From Cyanodermella asteris (Eukaryota; Ascomycota; Lecanoromycetes; Ostropales; Stictidaceae): a stretch of 64,000 nucleotides of DNA. The translations under genes and the position numbers were made by a program. Below the pieces are notes generated by a model. The model ran no database searches. It saw nothing but the letters and a program-made list of their open reading frames with translations, and was not told where the DNA came from. Position 1 is the stretch's first letter. Each line of letters opens with the position of its first letter. The stretch is from contig UYJD01000008.1 in the NCBI GenBank assembly GCA_900618795.1, positions 1,303,866-1,367,865 on the forward strand. Reading direction: 5' to 3'. This document shows positions 43,952-53,629 of the stretch, one piece after another.

Positions 43952-45736
43952 ATGATTGGCTTCACGCCGATCAATGTCGACTCAGAAGGGCGAATAATAC
44001 AGTCGCAAATGGTATCCGGAGAAGACCCTCAGCCAGCTCCCAAGCGCCGGAAAGTTTCAGCTCTAAATCCCTGGACTCCGAGGAAGCCTCGGAGAAAGCC
44101 GATCGTGAAGAGAGAGGAGACCGACGGGCATAATCCCTTGCCTTCTCTCAAGCCACATATCTGTGACGAAACTACTACGGAGGCAAGCTGTGAGTTGAGT
44201 ATAGACTCGAGACTTCAGAAGTTTCTCTATCATCCAAGCACAGGTTCGGATCCAGGAGAATCGAACGAAATAACATCGCACTTCGGGCATGGACCAGATT
44301 CCCGACCGTCTTCGTCATTGACGCCTGCGACGCCACTTCCCGACTACCGGGACAGGTTCAAGAAGAGCATCGCCACGCAATATGTGGATGATGTGCTAGT
44401 ACCAGCCACTCAAAACCAAGTTGTTCCTCAAACGCCGCCTCAGCAAGCGATTCAGGTTCCAATAACTGTCTCAGTCTTCAAATATGCTAACGAGACTTGG
44501 GACGACGTTGTGGATGCTGACTGAGGACTGGAAGATGGCGACGACGATAATATGGTTCTTGATGAGTCTGCGAGTCAGATGATTTCGCCAGAACCTGAGC
44601 AGGGGCGCAACTATCAGGCCAAATTGCCGGAAGAGCCTCTCGATGCACACATGCCGAACGAAACCGTCAGTGTCGGACCCGTCATGAATCCACAAGATAT
44701 CAGCAACGACTGTGGGTACGATATGGACGATCTGGAGGATGCCCTACTGTCAGCTGAAGCCGCGATGTCGATCGAGAAAGTACAGCAATCAGTGGGGTCT
44801 ACATTCTCTGTCGCCTACCTGATCTCTTCCTCTCCGCCATCGACACCTTGTCCTCCTGCTCGGAGTACCGACAATTTTGCAGAGCCTTCGGAAGGTGAAG
44901 AGGATTTGTTTCAAGAACTCGACGACCAGGACATCTGCGACATGATCGATGTGTCTCATCGTGTCAGCACCGCTCGTCAAGTACCATCGTCTTCTCCATA
45001 TCCACTTGCTTTGCCTGAGAGACCGAAGCTAGCCTGGAACGCACCGAAAGAATACAATAGTATCAAGAAGACTGCTCCAGAGCCATTTGCATCAAAGCCA
45101 CCAAAAGCTGAGTTCACCCAACCAATGCTGAACCGGCCGGCAAGAATAGACGCATCTTGTCACCGGAACTACTTAGGTCCGGACCAAGCTTCGGAATTTA
45201 TTGCAGAAACACCGCAACAACCGTCCCCGGACAAAATGTCGCCATCTGATATCGCCCCAGATGCAGAAATCGCTACCCAACCAGCTCCTTTCATGCGAGG
45301 CAAATTCCCGGCATTTGTCAAAGAGGTTCCGGCTATTACAGGCACTTCTTCCCAAACAAGCCTCGGAGTATGCTTCCGGATAGGCGAACTCCTCAAAGTT
45401 GCACGCGCCCCAGCCAATCACAGTAAGAGCCTAATTATAGAGCTCTATGCTAAGATCAATCGCAAGGAAGATTACTTGGACGAGCTGCACTTCACCTTCG
45501 GGGATCTCTTCTACGATGACAGACCTCCTTTCCTGGAAGGGGTCTGGGGAAATTGGAAGAATAATGAGTATTGAAAGACTGATGCGGCGGCGTTGACTAC
45601 AGGGGTCATCTGCCGCACACTGGGCAAGATCGAGAAATAAGTCCCGGGTGGAAAATGGGTCATGGATATCTTCAGCGCGCAGTTAGTATGCTGGGAGGAC
45701 GTCGAGTACGTCAAGGGAATTGTATGTGCGGAATGA
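43952..45736 (+). pseudogene. disordered fungal nuclear-type protein gene with three in-frame stops
   Basis: From ATG 43952 one reading register runs to 45736 and is interrupted by TGA 44522, TGA 45572 and TAA 45638, with no frameshift. The N-terminal part has a basic nuclear-localisation-like block (APKRRKVSALNPWTPRKPRR). The middle is acidic and Pro/Ser-rich. The C-terminal part is a compact conserved region (VCFRIGELLKVARA, LIIELYAKINRKEDYLDELH, FTFGDLFYDDRPPFLEGVW) that continues past the second and third stops (ALTTGVICRTLGKIEK, WVMDIFSAQLVCWEDVEYVK). This C-terminal region recalls a family I have seen only as hypothetical fungal proteins. A 72-nt in-phase intron over the first TGA is conceivable but its donor (GTTGTG) is weak; the later stops have no plausible intron. 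It reads as a gene decaying by point mutations. Confidence 0.7.
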
Positions 45737-46162
45737 GCGAAATGAGCGCTACTGAGCTTGGAAATGGCTAGCAACTTTTTGCTTATCTCGACAGTCATCC
45801 TTGAGCCTTTCGCTTTGACTCTCCATGACAGGAGCGATTTGTCGATTAAATTGGCAGCTTCCATTCCTCGACAGCCTGCATGTCTGACTGAATTTGAAAC
45901 AAGATATCTTGAAGATGCACAAATGGCAAATAAGGCACACGCTGCTGCAAGGTCTTTATGAAGATGTGAAGATCTCTGAGCGCTTCCCAAACTCCCAAAC
46001 ATGACAATCTGCTCTTTTCGTCGTGTTCCGCCGAGTATTATAGATCCCGTACGACGAATCCCTTGAACATGTCGCTGAATCGGTTTGAGTGGTAGGTGTC
46101 GCCGCATCTCTGTGACAGAAGACATGGCGGTATAGACTTCGACTTGCGAAACAATTTTCCTC
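45737..46162. other. convergent 3' spacer
   Basis: About 430 bp between two genes converging on each other. No supported gene or repeat. Confidence 0.35.
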
Positions 46163-46984
46163 TCATCTTTTCTTGTCAGAGAACACCAAGTGCTTTTCGT
46201 AGAATTTCAGCATCTGTTGAGGCGCGGCCTTGTAGACAGCTGCGAGCGGATGCTTGGTATGCCTATGCTTCCCCTTGCTATCGATGATCGACCAGCGCAG
46301 GTATGCCCAGTAATTTCCGTCCTCGTCAGGTTCGATCGTTTCCACTGCAATGAGTTGGTCCTCCCATGCGTCCTTTACGGGTTTCGGGGGCTCCCATTCC
46401 TTGTCGTCCGACGGTCCCCAATGATCCGAATCGTCTAAAGATTCGGGAACCCCTGACCTGCGTATCTTCTTCGTGTCCGATTCGGCGCCTGCGGAGGGTC
46501 GACCTCTCTTCTTCGCCTGTTTCTTCTCGGGCCCGCTCGCTGGTGGTTCGCCGCCGTTCGCTTCCCAGTATTCGTCGAGACTTTCTTGTGCGCCAGCCAA
46601 GTTCTCTTTCGGCTCCCACGTCCGGTCCGTTTCATCGTCCCATCCGACCCATTTTGTCTTGTACTTCCAGACCTTCTCCTTTGCGTCCCACTCGTGGCCC
46701 TCGATCTTCTCGACAACGTACCTGTATGATGTCAGTCTGGCCGTGCAGGCGCGGAATGCGAACATGGCAGGGTCGCTTACTCCTCCTCTTCTCCGTCCTC
46801 GTCGTCATCCTCCTCGTCGTCGCCGTTGGCAGCGTCCTTGTCGGGTATCGGCTGCGCATCCTCCATCACCTCATTTATAGACTCGCCGTCCGAATCGACG
46901 AATTCTGTGGAACGCAGTCAGCAGCCTGTCTGAAGGAAGCGCGAAAGGAAGCATATCGCATCCTAGCTCGACTCACGAGGCATG
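46163..46984 (-). CDS. HP1: heterochromatin protein 1 (chromodomain + chromoshadow)
   Basis: Nuclear reader of H3K9-methylated chromatin, 229 residues. Exons are 46978-46984 (a 7-nt micro-exon, ATGCCTC), 46781-46904 and 46163-46721; introns are 73 nt (GTGAGT...TTCCACAG) and 59 nt (GTAAGC...CATACAG), both keeping frame. An acidic N-terminal tail (DDEEDDDEDGEEE) leads into the chromodomain at about 45-95 (YVVEKIEGHEWDAKEKVWKY, TKWVGWDDETDRTWEPKENL) with the aromatic cage candidates Y45, W68 and W71. A basic hinge (KKQAKKRGRPS) follows, then the chromoshadow dimerisation domain at about 163-224 (LIAVETIEPDEDGNYWAYLR, HPLAAVYKAAPQQMLKFYEK). Length and order fit Neurospora and Aspergillus HP1. It is divergent from Rap1. 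Confidence 0.94.
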
Positions 46985-47410
46985 TTGAGTTTATGCGCAG
47001 ACCCAATGGAAGACAGGCGCAGAAGTCAGGATGGATAAGTGGAGCACGCGCCGTGCTCTCCTCCGACAGGCGGCGAATGAAGCAATGAGGGAATGCGCGA
47101 CCGGATCTGGATGCAACGAGTACCAAGTAGCGACGTCTTCGGTAAGATCGGCAATGAACGAGCGCAGGGTGAATTGGAACTTGAACTTGGAGGAGCTTGT
47201 CTATGAATCCAGCACGGCTGATCGGAAGGTGATTGTTGCGCACGGACCAAACTCCCTGACCTTCCGTGAACTCAGCAGCGATTTCAGCATCATGACGCGT
47301 CTGGGACGCGCTGAGTGAGTCTGGGGTCAGGGAAGCCGCACGGAAGCCATACAATGTTTTGCTTTGATATATCCTGAGATCACATTCGATGGTCAGTAAC
47401 TACGTCAACG
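46985..47410. promoter_or_regulatory. shared divergent promoter of HP1 and Rap1
   Basis: Only 426 bp separate the HP1 and Rap1 start codons, so the promoters are adjacent or overlapping. A plus-strand frame here (47031-47318) overlaps the presumed promoters and carries no motif; I treat it as chance. No specific operator is claimed. Confidence 0.5.
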
Positions 47411-49723
47411 ATGTCGGCTATTGAGTACAGCGGGGCAGTAAGGCGAAACAGTGAAGGTCTGTTTCACGGCATCACGTTTTGGCTTGCCAGACAGGTCCCA
47501 TCTCGAACACGGTTCCGAGAACAAATCGTTGAACATGGAGGCGTTGTTACCGATGACGAGACGGGCGCTGACATGAAGATTCACGACCACGCGCGGAAGA
47601 CTACGCCCTCGGGTACATACTCCTACACCTGGATTGAAGCATCTATCAAGAATGGAACCCTAGCCGACAGGAATGAGCATCGCGCCGGCGCAGCTGAGGG
47701 CGTTCCAAGGAAGCCAGGAGATACAACACAACCGACTAAGAGTGGCCGTAAGCCCTTTACGAAGGAAGAAGACTGCCTTCTGTGGGACCATGTCACGAAC
47801 GCTGCTAAGGGAGGGGCCAAGGTTAGCGGTAATGTTATTTACCAGCAGTTCGAGCAGATGTACCCCAGCCATACCTTCCATTCATGGCGGGATCGATGGT
47901 TGAAATACTTGAAAGACCGACCAAGGCCCGTGCCCCTTGGAGATGACAATCCAAGCACCCCAGCCAGGACTGAAAACGCGCCTACATCTGCACCTGAAAC
48001 GGCAAGACGAGTCTCTGAGCCACGTATGGAGCCGGCACCCGTCCACAATAGTATTGAGACGACGCCAAAAATAGAGAAGGTCGCGAGTGAGGCGGTAACC
48101 AAGCAAAGGTCTCCTGAGAGGACAAGTCAGTCCACGGAAGTCGAGGAATGGCGACCATCTTCTGAGGACGTACAAAAGCTTCTCAGGAATGGCGCTGATA
48201 TTGAGAACATCGATCCGGACAGCATTGACAGTGCCTGGAGAGAATGGGCAGCAGAAGAAGACAATACACACCTCACAGCAGAGCGATGGAAGGCACTATG
48301 GGATGATAGCGTGCATGCAATCTGGCTGCAAATGATGCAGATCACAAGCACCACGCCTAGTGCTGCCCGGATCTCAGACCGTCCGGAAACAACTCAAGGC
48401 AGTGAGACTGGCAGAGCGGTGCCTTCCGAAACAGCAGTTGACCATCCAGAGGCACCGCAAAGCCCTAGCCAACGAGCCAAAGCTAATTCCTCGAAGCGAT
48501 TGACTGGAGGTCGTGGGTCGGCTAACAACTCACAATCCACCGGTAGCCAGCCATCGATTCAGGACAACGCCGTAGACGCAATGGCGACTGAGAAGAAGCG
48601 CAAACGAGACGTGCCCTCGACCTCGTCAAACCTTTCTGTCTCAAACAAGAGACGATCGACCAGTAAACAGCCACCAGTTCCTGCTCCTGACCCAGCTTTG
48701 AGGACAGAAACTCAGGGAGAAAACACTTTATTCTTTGAAGCCGAGCAGGCACCTCATCATTCGCCGAGCTTGACCGAGCCGAGCTCCAAAGCGACTCGGG
48801 ACAAAGGTAATGGCAGAACCACAGCGCACGACAGCTTGAGCGGAGAGGATTCGTCCGATAGCGACGATGAAGATGAGGCCGACAATCGACAAGAGCAGGT
48901 TGTGCTACAGCCAGGAGAGGAGATATCGTCCCAGCCAGTCGCAGAAACCGAAAGCTCTCCACCTCCACCCACTCAAGAAGACGACACTTCATCCTCTTCC
49001 GACTCATTCACAACAATTCCGGGTAACACTGCAAGGCAGTATCACCGATCGCCAACGCCTCATCGGAGGGACAGGCTTAATACATCATCCCAATTCACAA
49101 CTACACCACCTGGCAACACAGCACCCGCGCCGCTCACATCGTCGATCTCGCTCGCAAAAGGGTCACAAGATACCCTTGAAAGCTTGTCACAAAGCGTGAT
49201 TGCCGAAACATCGCAGGCCTCCACTGCCCTTGCTTCCGAGGAAGCCGAGATTCTAAGTCAAATCGACGAAGAAGGCGAATCGCAACCTCGACAAGTCGAG
49301 AACGAAAGTCAGACTCAGGCTGAGACTCCAGATGCAGGCAGGAATGGCTCGGAAGAAGCCGATACTGAAGACCCCGACGATGATGATGAGGACGACGACG
49401 ACGACGACGACGATGACGAGAGCAGTGTTATTGGTGCGGCTGACACCCTGTGGGAGTTCAAGAAAAAATGGACCGTGTGGGGATATACCGATAAACAAGT
49501 TCGACTCGCCCTCCACGCCACCACTTTTCACAAGACCGCTGCTGAGAAGGCGATACGTTACCTCAAGAATCATGATGGCCAGCTCCCATCGGACATGAAG
49601 GGTATTTTTACTGCCGAGGACGATGCCAATCTTATGCAGGGTCAGCCCAGCCGGCGGGCACAAGTAGAAGCCAAGCATGGGCGCGAGCTTGTCAGGGAAC
49701 GACTTAATATGTTGTCAGCCTGA
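47411..49723 (+). CDS. RAP1: Rap1 telomere-binding / silencing protein
   Basis: Single-exon 770-residue Rap1 orthologue, a shelterin-type protein recruited to telomeres. The N-terminal BRCT-like domain is at about 16-84 (LFHGITFWLARQVPSRTRF, HGGVVTDDETGADMKIHDH, YSYTWIEASIKNGTL). The Myb-type Rap1 domain is at about 112-168 (RKPFTKEEDCLLWDHVTNA, NVIYQQFEQMYPSHTFHSWR). A long acidic and Ser/Pro-rich disordered linker contains a near-pure Asp tract at about 656-671. The Rap1 C-terminal domain is at about 677-770 (DTLWEFKKKWTVWGYTDKQ, ALHATTFHKTAAEKAIRYL). The order BRCT-Myb-RCT is diagnostic. ATG 47411 follows the spacer shared with HP1. Confidence 0.95.
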   Translation: MSAIEYSGAVRRNSEGLFHGITFWLARQVPSRTRFREQIVEHGGVVTDDETGADMKIHDHARKTTPSGTYSYTWIEASIKNGTLADRNEHRAGAAEGVPRKPGDTTQPTKSGRKPFTKEEDCLLWDHVTNAAKGGAKVSGNVIYQQFEQMYPSHTFHSWRDRWLKYLKDRPRPVPLGDDNPSTPARTENAPTSAPETARRVSEPRMEPAPVHNSIETTPKIEKVASEAVTKQRSPERTSQSTEVEEWRPSSEDVQKLLRNGADIENIDPDSIDSAWREWAAEEDNTHLTAERWKALWDDSVHAIWLQMMQITSTTPSAARISDRPETTQGSETGRAVPSETAVDHPEAPQSPSQRAKANSSKRLTGGRGSANNSQSTGSQPSIQDNAVDAMATEKKRKRDVPSTSSNLSVSNKRRSTSKQPPVPAPDPALRTETQGENTLFFEAEQAPHHSPSLTEPSSKATRDKGNGRTTAHDSLSGEDSSDSDDEDEADNRQEQVVLQPGEEISSQPVAETESSPPPPTQEDDTSSSSDSFTTIPGNTARQYHRSPTPHRRDRLNTSSQFTTTPPGNTAPAPLTSSISLAKGSQDTLESLSQSVIAETSQASTALASEEAEILSQIDEEGESQPRQVENESQTQAETPDAGRNGSEEADTEDPDDDDEDDDDDDDDDESSVIGAADTLWEFKKKWTVWGYTDKQVRLALHATTFHKTAAEKAIRYLKNHDGQLPSDMKGIFTAEDDANLMQGQPSRRAQVEAKHGRELVRERLNMLSA

Positions 49724-50650
49724 AGCGGTACAAGACATGCCTCTGGCCAATGGCTGCTTGGTGCGATTATTGAGCGTGGCGTTTGAAGGTGCTTGGGTTT
49801 GGGACCGAATGAGTCTTAGGTTATACCATTCGGATTCACTTTGCATGCTCCAGAGGCAATTCATTCTTGAGCGCAACAGAAAAGACGCATTCGTCCGAGC
49901 AAAGAACATTTCATCGGACCGTCTCGGAGTCTGAACGTCAAATGTAGAGAGCGGGCTCGAGTGCAAGGTTAAATGCTCCCTTTCATGAGCAGACGGACGC
50001 GGAATAACTTACTGCCGCCACTATTTCGTTGTCGACCGTCCACATCCTCCGCTGAGACTCTTTAATCCATATCTTTGTTCTTTCTGTATCGCGATGAGAC
50101 GACGGAGGCAGTACACGTGCGATCAAGACGGGGATCATGTTGCCTGGCTTGGTTCTTGGGCATGTTCTACGAAGCCTTCTCCAGTGCTAATTGTGTATTC
50201 TCAGCAGATTAAAATTTTATGCTAGCTGCCGCCTCTACCCTACTTCAATTTGGAACGCGTCTCCGCTTACTCCTTTCTATGGCTATGCATCATGTCGAAT
50301 GGTGACATTTTATGGTTCGTCGTTCGAGTCAATGACATTTTGAGAGCTGGTCCTTCGCAGTCAATAAGGCCAATTTTCGTTCCTTGCGAGTGATGAACCG
50401 ATGAGTTCCGATTAAATCTTGCCAACGACATGGATCACCATTGGCTGCCGCCCCTGGTTGCGGTCGTCGTGTTCAAGAGACAAATCTGGACGTCTTTGAC
50501 ACTTCTCTGGCTTGCCTTCGTCTTTGCGGTCATTCATCTGATCTTTGGCACGTCGATCTTTTCAAGCTTGACCTTTATCCATGTCTATGGCGCCGTCGAG
50601 GTCGCTGGCCGCCTCTCGATTTCAAACGTTTTCAGTCGTATTATGCTCAG
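49724..50650. other. intergenic stretch
   Basis: About 900 bp downstream of Rap1 without a gene I can support. Open frames are short. Confidence 0.3.
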
Positions 50651-50938
50651 ATGGGAGATTTCTGGTATGCGTCAGAAGATAGCGATTGCACCTCGGACGT
50701 CGATAATGTGACAGAGGTCAGTGACAATGTCACCGCCCCAGTCTCAAGGCACAGTCGAGCGATTCAAACCTGGAACTGGATTCAACGTGACGTCGCCGGA
50801 TTCTCAACAGCATACGACGCTGATTACAATTGCCAGGCACTCTCCAAAGCACTGAAGGAAGTATACAAGGCGTGTGGAGGACAGTTTCAGGCTATATTGC
50901 CGTTCTCACATCCTAAAGTGATGAGTTTTACGATATAG
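50651..50938 (+). CDS. possible small hypothetical protein
   Basis: A frame from ATG 50651 encodes 95 residues with ordinary composition (MGDFWYASEDSDC, HSRAIQTWNWIQRDVAG, ALSKALKEVYKACGG). The same frame is open back to about 50441 with no ATG, so an upstream exon or a decayed 5' end is possible. No motif is recognised and the call rests on composition only. Confidence 0.25.
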   Translation: MGDFWYASEDSDCTSDVDNVTEVSDNVTAPVSRHSRAIQTWNWIQRDVAGFSTAYDADYNCQALSKALKEVYKACGGQFQAILPFSHPKVMSFTI

Positions 50939-51293
50939 TTGCCATGGCCAGAAGCTTCGGTACACCGCAAGCCGCCTTGCAGGGCGTTGACTATGAGAAA
51001 GAACGCTTGCGCGCCAGAAATACCGTCTTTCGATTATTTAATCCTTGACGTTCAAGCCTTGCCATCCATTGTTCTTCCTTGTCTGGTGGCCGCCATTTAG
51101 CGCCAGAGGTCGTACTTTCCCTTTGTTTGCCCTAATCCTGCCGCGAAATATGTCCACAACTTGAAGGCTAGCATTCAACTTGGGCTATTTCTTTGTTAAT
51201 GCGCACACGATATCATGTTGGATATAGGTAGTTGCACTTCCCTGGCCGCCTGTCGTCGACCACAGCAAGCACAAGTTTTTTCACTCAACGACC
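50939..51293. other. promoter side of the GH16 gene
   Basis: About 355 bp with no gene seen before ATG 51294. Confidence 0.3.
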
Positions 51294-52898
51294 ATGCTAG
51301 GTACTACTCCTTTATTGCTTCTTGCAGCAGCGACTACTGTTATCGCCCAGCGTACGGATGGTCAATTCTGGCCCTGCAACCCAACAAAGAACGCCACCGG
51401 GGCGTGCGCCCCGAATCTTGGGTTTCCTCAATCCAGCTACTTCGTCGACTTCACAAAAGTCAACAAACTTGGGAAGGAATGGATCTTGGCAGATTACGAA
51501 ACAGTTACACTCGGCCCCAAAGGACTCGAGTTCAGTCTTGCGAAACAGGGTGATGCACCACAACTATGGACGGACTTTTACATGCTCGGCTGCAAATATG
51601 AGATTGTCATGCAAATCGCCCCAGGTACGGGCGTCATATCCAGCTCTATTCTTATGAGTGATAGTTTCGATGAGATCGACATCGAGTGTTCGGGAAACTA
51701 CTTTGGCTTCAACGATACAGACGGGATCACGCAGAACAATTGGTTCGGAAAAGGTATCACCGGTTCCCATGACCGGGGTATGTGGGTCGACACGGCAAAA
51801 CACCCAGAGACCGAGTTCCATACCTATTCCGTCGACTGGAACCAAGAGCGTATCATCTGGGGAATCGACGGACAGGACATCCGCACGGTATGGGCGAAAG
51901 ATGGCGACAATGATACGCACCAGTATCCGCAGTCGCCGAGTAAGCTGCAAATCGGCCTCTGGGATGGAGGTGCCCCGAATGCCGATCCTGGCACGGTGAG
52001 CTGGGCTGGCGGATATACGGACATGTCGAAGATGCCGTATACATACTACGTCAAAAGTATTTCCATCACGAACTATAACCCTGCCGTCGCATATAACTGG
52101 ACAGATGCTTCGGGGACTTGGGACTCAATTCAATTGATTCAGGATCGCGCAGTTCTAGGGAATTTTGAGCCATCGAGTCAGAGCTCCACGTCAACGATCT
52201 CCTCGACCTCGACGTCCCCTAGCATGAGCTCTTCGGTGGCAACTAAGATCTCTGTGACATCTTCATTTTCGTCTTCGTCATCCGGCAGCAGCTCATCAGT
52301 CCCAACTACTGCCTCGTCCTCTCCAACGTCTGCCTCACGCTCTCCGACTTCCGCATCGTCCTCTCCAGCGTCTATCTCACCCTCTGCAACTTCTGCCTCA
52401 TCCTCTCCAACTGGGGCCTCATCCTCAGCAACTTCGGCCAGTCGCAACCCCTCCTCGGTCTCAAGCCTCACAAACACCACATCAGTCGTAACCTCAACCG
52501 TCGTCAAAACTTCCCGCGCCACCGTTACCGCCACCATCCCTGCATCCGCCTCACTTTCAGGCTCCCCAGCCGCGATCCAAACATCGACAGTCACCCAGCC
52601 AGCTCATTCCACCTCACCGTCTTCCGTCACCGCCAACACCAACGCCAACGCCTACATAGCCACCATCCCAATCCTCAGCATAACCACCATCTTCGCCACC
52701 GACATAACCACTCTCACGGTCAGCAGCCAGACAACAACAGTGACAAGAACGCTCACGTCCCACCGCACGCTAACCGTCTCCCTCGCGCCGTCCAGCCTCA
52801 GTCACGGACTCGGCGGCCCAGTCGCCGTCGGCAGCGCCGCGGGTTCGAGCTCCGGCTTCTGCGGTGCGGTGACTTCCACGATAACCGCTACGGCGTAG
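51294..52898 (+). CDS. Crh-type GH16 glucan-chitin transglycosylase
   Basis: Cell-wall enzyme that links chitin to beta-glucan, secreted, 534 residues in the unspliced model. It has a signal peptide (MLGTTPLLLLAAATTVIA), a short Cys-containing start (FWPCNPTKNATGACAPNLGF), then the GH16 beta-sandwich with the catalytic DEIDIE at residues 126-131 (two Glu and central Asp). Downstream are typical Crh phrases (FHTYSVDWNQERIIWGIDGQ, SKLQIGLWDGGAPN, YYVKSISITNYNP). From about residue 295 the protein is a Ser/Thr-rich stalk with imperfect SASSSPTSAS repeats. The stop at 52896-52898 leaves no clear GPI signal. A candidate 46-nt intron (52869-52914, GTGACT...CCCGCAG, phase 0) would replace the end with a charged tail running to 53277 (KEAFEWLYKYMKGLVWNWVG). 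Which end is used is unresolved. Confidence 0.88.
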   Translation: MLGTTPLLLLAAATTVIAQRTDGQFWPCNPTKNATGACAPNLGFPQSSYFVDFTKVNKLGKEWILADYETVTLGPKGLEFSLAKQGDAPQLWTDFYMLGCKYEIVMQIAPGTGVISSSILMSDSFDEIDIECSGNYFGFNDTDGITQNNWFGKGITGSHDRGMWVDTAKHPETEFHTYSVDWNQERIIWGIDGQDIRTVWAKDGDNDTHQYPQSPSKLQIGLWDGGAPNADPGTVSWAGGYTDMSKMPYTYYVKSISITNYNPAVAYNWTDASGTWDSIQLIQDRAVLGNFEPSSQSSTSTISSTSTSPSMSSSVATKISVTSSFSSSSSGSSSSVPTTASSSPTSASRSPTSASSSPASISPSATSASSSPTGASSSATSASRNPSSVSSLTNTTSVVTSTVVKTSRATVTATIPASASLSGSPAAIQTSTVTQPAHSTSPSSVTANTNANAYIATIPILSITTIFATDITTLTVSSQTTTVTRTLTSHRTLTVSLAPSSLSHGLGGPVAVGSAAGSSSGFCGAVTSTITATA

Positions 52899-53277
52899 AT
52901 CACGACGCCCGCAGTTGGACGTAATGCAGCATGATGTGGTTTTGCCAATCTCTTCAGTGACGGTCAGTTCGAGCCCGGGTACCACTGCGATGCCGAACGC
53001 TACAAGCTTTGCTGGCTCTTTGGCGGTGAACTCGAGTGCTCCGACGATGGCGAGTCCGACGGCTGATGTATCGCCTGCGAAGAAGGAGGCGTTTGAGTGG
53101 CTGTACAAGTATATGAAGGGTTTGGTGTGGAATTGGGTTGGGGTGGGCAAAGGGGTGAATGAGACGGCGAAGGAGCAGATGAATGGGGAATTTGAGGGAC
53201 GGTGGAATGAAACGGGAAAGAAGATTTTAGAAAGGAGGGAAAATGTAAGGAATGGTAAGGGGTATAAGGCTCGATAG

Positions 53278-53629
53278 AGGAGGATGCTTTCCTTGATCAG
53301 TTCGAGCTAATTGCTTTTGCCTTTTCAAAGATGATCACGATTGCCAGCCGCACTTCGATCCCTGTTGATTTTGGTCCGCTGGATGAAATGGCACGCGCTC
53401 CGGAAATCCAGAGCGGTGATACGTATATGTGTCATTCGTTGCGATTTTGAATCTGTACTGCGACCGTCGGAACCTGTTCCGCAATGCTTCGCCATAGCCC
53501 AGTACCATCATAAAACCCACGAACGCTGAGAGAAGATGTTGTCCCAAGATGCAGTCGTACCTTTACCGCAATGCTCGCCTCTCTGTCAATGCCGCTGTAT
53601 CCAAATACCTCATAAGAAATCAAATCTCA
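53278..53629. other. convergent spacer
   Basis: About 350 bp between the GH16 alternative end and MIX23; nothing recognised. Confidence 0.3.

Noticed and set aside
47031-47318. Plus-strand frame between HP1 and Rap1
   Set aside because: It sits within both presumed promoters and has no motif.
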